Origin: Paracoccaceae bacterium
GTDB lineage: Bacteria > Pseudomonadota > Alphaproteobacteria > Rhodobacterales > Rhodobacteraceae
Reading direction: 5' to 3'
Assembly: GCA_011525185.1 (NCBI GenBank)
Contig: WTIQ01000356.1
Location: forward strand, 1 to 8,955
DNA length: 8,955 nucleotides
Every line of letters begins with the position of its first letter. Position 1 is the stretch's first letter. Of the stretch, positions 6,198 to 8,955 are shown one piece after another. A program made the position numbers and the translations under genes. Below the pieces are notes generated by a model. It worked only from the letters and a program-made list of their open reading frames with translations. It did not search any database and was not told where the DNA came from.

Positions 6198-7376
6198 CTA
6201 ACCCGGCAATCCCAAGATACGGCGAGAAATGATGTTGAGCATAATTTCAGATGTGCCCCCTTCGATTGAATTTGCCTTTGTCCGCAGCCAATCGAGCGCC
6301 ATCGGACCATGCGCTCCGTCCGTATCCAAGGCCTCAGTGCCACGGGCTGACATCATCAGCTCATAGCGCTTTTTGTTCAGTTCTGTTCCCATATATTTGA
6401 GCATGGCAGAGGCATCACCCGCGCCCTGACCCGCCTCAGATTGATCTTTATAGCGTTCAAGCGTCAAACCAATCGACAAAGCATCAATTTCATAATCCAT
6501 CACGGCAGACCGCAAAGAGCTGTCCAAACCGCCGTCCTCAGTATCACTTTCTGCCAAGACCGCCCCCAGAGCGCGCCCGCCAAATAACCCTTGGCCGCCT
6601 GCACTTATCATTTGTCGTTCATGGGTTAGGAGATACTTTGCAATATCCCAGCCGCGGTTCTCTGTGCCAAGGAGGTTTTCCTTGGGCACTTTGACCTCAT
6701 CAAAAAAAGTCTCACAAAAAACAGAGGCGCCCGAGATCAACTTAATGGGTTTCGTGCTGACACCTGCGCTTTTCATATCGATCAGAAGAAAACTAATGCC
6801 TTTCTGTTTTGGCGCGCTGCGATCGGTTCGCACAAGTGCAAAAATCCAATCTGCCTTGTCAGCATAAGAGGTCCAAATCTTTTGCCCCGTTACGACATAA
6901 TGATCCCCGTGATCCTCTGCCTTGGTTTGCCACCCCGCTAAATCTGATCCCGCACCGGGTTCTGAATACCCCTGACACCATCTGATGTTACCCTTGATAA
7001 TGGCGGGTAAATACATTTTTTTTTCCCCTTCAGTGCCAAATTTAAGAAAAGCTGGTGCGAGCATCCATATTCCAAAGCTCTGTAAAGGGGGACGCGCCTG
7101 AATACGGCCCATTTCTTCGGCCAAGATTTTTTCACGTGCGCGATCTAAGCCACCTCCGCCATAGGCTTTGGGCCATGTCGGAGTTGTTATGCCAGCGAGA
7201 ACGGCATTTTGCAGCCATTGCTTTTGTGCTTGCGATTGAAACGACCAATTCCGACCGCCCCAGCAAATAGCGGCTTCTCCCGTATCACCATCGCGCATCT
7301 CTTGAGGACAATTTTCGTCCAACCAAAGCCTGATACGATCCCGGAAATCGTCTTCGCTCCCTTGCATCCAATCCAT
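6198..7376 (-). CDS. Acyl-CoA dehydrogenase, probable catalytic subunit of a heteromer (ACAD2)
   Basis: FAD-dependent acyl-CoA dehydrogenase of 392 residues, expected to introduce the alpha-beta double bond into an acyl-CoA and pass electrons to electron-transfer flavoprotein. The middle domain has the full substrate/flavin loop CQGYSEPGAGSDLAGWQTKA (134-153) and GQKIWTSYADKADW (164-177). Glu253 in LLTHERQMISAGG aligns by eye with the helix-G catalytic glutamate of isovaleryl- and long-chain acyl-CoA dehydrogenases. The classic MCAD site is glycine here, within SIEGGTSEI (370-378). The RKQFG and QxxGGxG motifs are missing: the region of the first holds ESDTEDGGLD, and the second is replaced by SARGTEAL. 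These motifs are present in the adjacent dehydrogenase. The start has a GGGGAAGG Shine-Dalgarno and is the first gene after the divergent promoter region. Substrate is unknown. Confidence 0.92.
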   Translation of the reverse strand: MDWMQGSEDDFRDRIRLWLDENCPQEMRDGDTGEAAICWGGRNWSFQSQAQKQWLQNAVLAGITTPTWPKAYGGGGLDRAREKILAEEMGRIQARPPLQSFGIWMLAPAFLKFGTEGEKKMYLPAIIKGNIRWCQGYSEPGAGSDLAGWQTKAEDHGDHYVVTGQKIWTSYADKADWIFALVRTDRSAPKQKGISFLLIDMKSAGVSTKPIKLISGASVFCETFFDEVKVPKENLLGTENRGWDIAKYLLTHERQMISAGGQGLFGGRALGAVLAESDTEDGGLDSSLRSAVMDYEIDALSIGLTLERYKDQSEAGQGAGDASAMLKYMGTELNKKRYELMMSARGTEALDTDGAHGPMALDWLRTKANSIEGGTSEIMLNIISRRILGLPG

Positions 7377-7406
7377 TAGGCCTTCCCCGTGTCACGATAC
7401 CGCTAC

Positions 7407-7435
7407 GTTACAAAGCATGGCACTCCAAATTTCAA
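7407..7435 (-). promoter_or_regulatory. Candidate promoter for the minus-strand operon
   Basis: On the minus strand TTGAAA (7435-7430) is followed after 17 bases by TGTAAC (7412-7407, four of six matches to the -10 consensus). Transcription would begin near 7400, about 25 bases before the ATG of the first dehydrogenase. Its -35 directly abuts the -35 of the divergent plus-strand candidate. Confidence 0.45.
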
Positions 7436-7464
7436 TTGACAAGTCAGCATGGGCTCGCGTCACT
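7436..7464 (+). promoter_or_regulatory. Candidate promoter for the plus-strand oxidoreductase
   Basis: A consensus -35 TTGACA lies at 7436-7441. The expected -10 position (17-base spacer, 7459-7464) reads GTCACT, a poor match that falls inside the 14-bp palindrome. A weak intrinsic -10 overlapped by an operator would be compatible with a regulated promoter, but the assignment rests mainly on the -35. Confidence 0.4.
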
Positions 7465-7471
7465 AGTGACG
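7458..7471. promoter_or_regulatory. 14-bp perfect palindrome, candidate operator
   Basis: CGTCACTAGTGACG is a perfect palindrome in the 125-base divergent control region. It overlaps the expected -10/start region of the plus-strand promoter and lies about 25-30 bases from the paired -35 boxes. A further GTCACG half-site-like copy occurs at 7391-7396 near the minus-strand transcription start. Dyads of this size are typical targets of dimeric repressors such as TetR or GntR families. No regulator gene is in the window, so the binding protein is unknown. Confidence 0.5.
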
Positions 7472-7492
7472 ACACGTCGCAAAATTTCAAAT

Positions 7493-7497
7493 GAGGA
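7493..7497 (+). promoter_or_regulatory. Ribosome binding site fixing the oxidoreductase start
   Basis: GAGGA is followed by TAAC and the ATG at 7502. The spacing of four bases is short but acceptable. It supports this ATG over an in-frame TTG at 7436, which lies within the -35 box and would add 22 residues with no resemblance to the family. Confidence 0.6.
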
Positions 7498-7501
7498 TAA
7501 C

Positions 7502-8497
7502 ATGAGAGCTATTTTGAGCACAGCAGTTGGCGGCCCAGAGACGCTTGAAATCACATATTTGCCTACTCCAACACCACAGCCAGATGAGGTTTTGATCGCT
7601 GTTAAGGCGGCTGGGGTAAACTTTCCCGATACCTTGATCATTCGCGATCTCTATCAACTCAAGCCGCAACGCCCCTTTGCACCAGGCGGTGAGGTCTCTG
7701 GGGTCATTGAAGCCGTTGGTGAAACTGTGAATGGTTTTTCAGTGGGCGATCGTGTTCTGGCCATTCCTGGTTTTGGAGGCTTTGTTACGCATTTGTGCAT
7801 CCATGCGAGCAAAGTGATGAAGATACCAGATAGCATGCCTTTTGATGAAGCGGCATGTTTCATCTTTACCTACGGGACATCGCATTACGCCCTAAAGGAC
7901 CGGGGCCTCATCGCTAAAGGGGATAAAGTTTTAATTAGTGGGGCCGCTGGGGGCGTTGGCGTTGCCGCCATCGAAGTTGCCAAAGCCTATGGCGCGGAGG
8001 TCATTGCCGCGGTCTCTTCAGAAGATAAGGCGGAATTTTGTCGCTCAATAGGTGCTGATGATGCGGTGATCTATCCAAAATCGATGGACAAAGATGCGCA
8101 AAAAACGCTTTCAACTGATATAAAATCGCGGACAGGATCGCATGGTTTAGATATCGTCTATGACGCGGTTGGCGGTGATTATGCGGAGCCGTTGGTGCGC
8201 GCAATGGCGTGGAATGGTCGCTTCCTTGTTGTTGGCTTCCCCGCCGGCATCCCCAAAATTCCATTGAATCTGACGCTCTTAAAGAGCTGTCAAATCGTGG
8301 GTGTCTTTTGGGGCGCCTTTACCATGCGCGATCCAAAACAACACCAAGACAATCTTGCTGAGCTTTTCACCATGTATGCGCGAGGGCAAGTAAAGCCCCG
8401 AGTTACAAAACATTTTTCCTTTGAAGAGGCAGGTAACGCCATTCAATATGTTGCTGACAGGCAGGCACTAGGAAAAGTCGTGGTAACGATGGATTAG
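7502..8497 (+). CDS. Zinc-independent medium-chain reductase, NADPH:quinone oxidoreductase family
   Basis: A 331-residue member of the medium-chain dehydrogenase/reductase superfamily, quinone oxidoreductase branch. It has the N-terminal GroES-like domain (opening MRAILSTAVGGPETLEI, with AAGVNFPDTL at 37-45) and the GGEVSGVIEAVGETVNGFSV segment at 62-81. The Rossmann domain carries ISGAAGGVGVAAIEVAKAYG (145-164). Zinc ligands of alcohol dehydrogenases are absent (GVNFPD in place of GxCxxD/H), and AAGGVG with a following SSEDK suggests NAD(P)H, probably NADPH. Members reduce quinones, enals or enoyl-type double bonds; the true substrate here is not predictable. The gene is divergent from the beta-oxidation operon and shares its control region, so a linked role such as reducing an unsaturated intermediate is possible. 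It converges on a phosphatase gene 60 bases away. Confidence 0.9.
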   Translation: MRAILSTAVGGPETLEITYLPTPTPQPDEVLIAVKAAGVNFPDTLIIRDLYQLKPQRPFAPGGEVSGVIEAVGETVNGFSVGDRVLAIPGFGGFVTHLCIHASKVMKIPDSMPFDEAACFIFTYGTSHYALKDRGLIAKGDKVLISGAAGGVGVAAIEVAKAYGAEVIAAVSSEDKAEFCRSIGADDAVIYPKSMDKDAQKTLSTDIKSRTGSHGLDIVYDAVGGDYAEPLVRAMAWNGRFLVVGFPAGIPKIPLNLTLLKSCQIVGVFWGAFTMRDPKQHQDNLAELFTMYARGQVKPRVTKHFSFEEAGNAIQYVADRQALGKVVVTMD

Positions 8498-8499
8498 TG

Positions 8500-8537
8500 C
8501 ATGTTCCGCAAATCATGGCGCTTTGCGATGCAACATG
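8500..8537. terminator. Imperfect hairpin between convergent genes, possible bidirectional terminator
   Basis: CATGTT (8500-8505) pairs with AACATG (8532-8537), and CGCAAA (8507-8512) pairs with TTTGCG (8522-8527), around a 9-base loop with a small internal asymmetry. It starts three bases after the oxidoreductase stop and lies between two convergent genes, where a shared terminator is expected. There is no U tract on either strand, so confidence is limited. Confidence 0.35.
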
Positions 8538-8557
8538 AACCCTCCTTGATCAACCTG

Positions 8558-8955
8558 TCAGGACGGCTCTGGCAAGTGATGGGTATCGTTGAACCCGCGC
8601 ACAATCATCCGCTCGCCATCAATCACAACGCGGGAAATCGCACCATTATTTGAGCCTAAAAATGAAAACGCATCGGCCCCCGTTGCCAGAGAAAGGGCCG
8701 CGCCAATCACACCACCATGCACAAAAACCGCCACCGTCTGATCAGGATGAGCCTTCGCAATCTGCATCAACCCACGGCGCACACGGGTCTTAACCTCTAA
8801 ATTTGTCTCTGCGTTGGGAATAATGCCCCATTCTTGGCTGGCTTTAGACTTCAGGAAAAGGGGGTGTTGCTCTGCAACTTTTTTTCGGTAGAGACCGCCA
8901 TCCCAGTCCCCCAAACACACTTCCCGCAAGTCAGCGATTTCAACGGGTGTTAGAC
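8558..8955 (-). CDS. Histidine phosphatase superfamily (phosphoglycerate mutase-like) protein, 5' end missing
   Basis: The reading frame is open to the right edge, so about 132 C-terminal codons are seen and the true start lies outside. The visible part contains ADLREVCLGDWDGG near the edge, a block typical of cobC/gpm-like histidine phosphatases that includes the conserved acidic residue region. It also has the second catalytic histidine in VAVFVHGGVIGAAL. The N-terminal RHG phospho-histidine motif would be upstream of the window. A TTG at 8929 could be read as a start, but the coding similarity (LTPVEIAD) continues through it, so this is not an N terminus. Function within the family (alpha-ribazole phosphatase, a sugar-phosphate phosphatase or a generic one) cannot be decided. 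It converges on the oxidoreductase and is probably unrelated to the transport and beta-oxidation genes. Confidence 0.85.
   Translation of the reverse strand, partial: LTPVEIADLREVCLGDWDGGLYRKKVAEQHPLFLKSKASQEWGIIPNAETNLEVKTRVRRGLMQIAKAHPDQTVAVFVHGGVIGAALSLATGADAFSFLGSNNGAISRVVIDGERMIVRGFNDTHHLPEPS

Noticed and set aside
5068..7376. Acyl-CoA dehydrogenases as decayed duplicates (pseudogenes) because of missing motifs
   Set aside because: Both frames are full length without frameshifts, have good ribosome binding sites and tight coupling, and the missing motifs are complementary, which argues for specialisation rather than decay.
7436..7501. 22-residue N-terminal extension of the oxidoreductase from a TTG codon at 7436
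   Set aside because: The TTG is part of the candidate -35 box, the added residues do not look like the family, and the ATG at 7502 has a GAGGA ribosome binding site and begins with the typical MRAIL sequence.
8558..8929. Histidine phosphatase read as a complete short protein starting at the TTG at 8929
   Set aside because: The frame stays open to the window edge with family-like sequence, and the essential RHG motif is missing from the short version, so the gene is truncated by the window rather than short.

Overview
The window looks like chromosomal DNA of a moderate-GC Gram-negative bacterium, most likely an alphaproteobacterium of the Rhodobacterales (roseobacter) kind. That placement is an impression from protein style and gene organisation, not from a search. 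Gene density is high, every intergenic gap is under 130 bases, and I see no RNA gene, insertion sequence, CRISPR array or attachment site.

Layout. Seven genes run head to tail on the minus strand. In transcription order they are two acyl-CoA dehydrogenases (7376-6198 and 6186-5068), a thiolase (5033-3837), a periplasmic substrate-binding protein (3712-2468), LivH (2384-1428), LivM (1431-142) and the first 48 codons of LivG (145 to the left edge). livH/livM and livM/livG each overlap by four bases in an ATGA. The dehydrogenase pair is 11 bases apart. Gaps of 34, 124 and 83 bases follow ACAD1, the thiolase and the binding-protein gene, and all three hold dyad symmetry elements. On the plus strand, divergent from the first dehydrogenase, lies a zinc-independent quinone oxidoreductase-type reductase (7502-8497). 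Converging on it from the right edge is a histidine phosphatase gene that lacks its 5' end (8558 to beyond 8955).

How the genes may work together. A Liv-type (HAAT) ABC importer sits next to acyl-CoA dehydrogenase and thiolase genes. This suggests uptake of a carboxylic acid (or a CoA-activatable compound) followed by beta-oxidation, rather than plain branched-chain amino acid uptake. An acyl-CoA ligase, enoyl-CoA hydratase, hydroxyacyl-CoA dehydrogenase and LivF are not in the window and would be expected to the left or elsewhere. The substrate cannot be read from the sequence.

The most interesting signal is that the two dehydrogenases have complementary motif losses. One keeps the substrate/flavin loop and a helix-G glutamate. 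The other keeps the RKQFG and HGGIG cofactor motifs. This is the pattern expected of an obligate heteromeric (alpha2beta2) enzyme like those acting on steroid-CoA esters in mycobacteria. The second point of interest is the 125-base divergent control region. It has back-to-back promoter candidates with abutting -35 boxes and a perfect 14-bp palindrome that looks like an operator.
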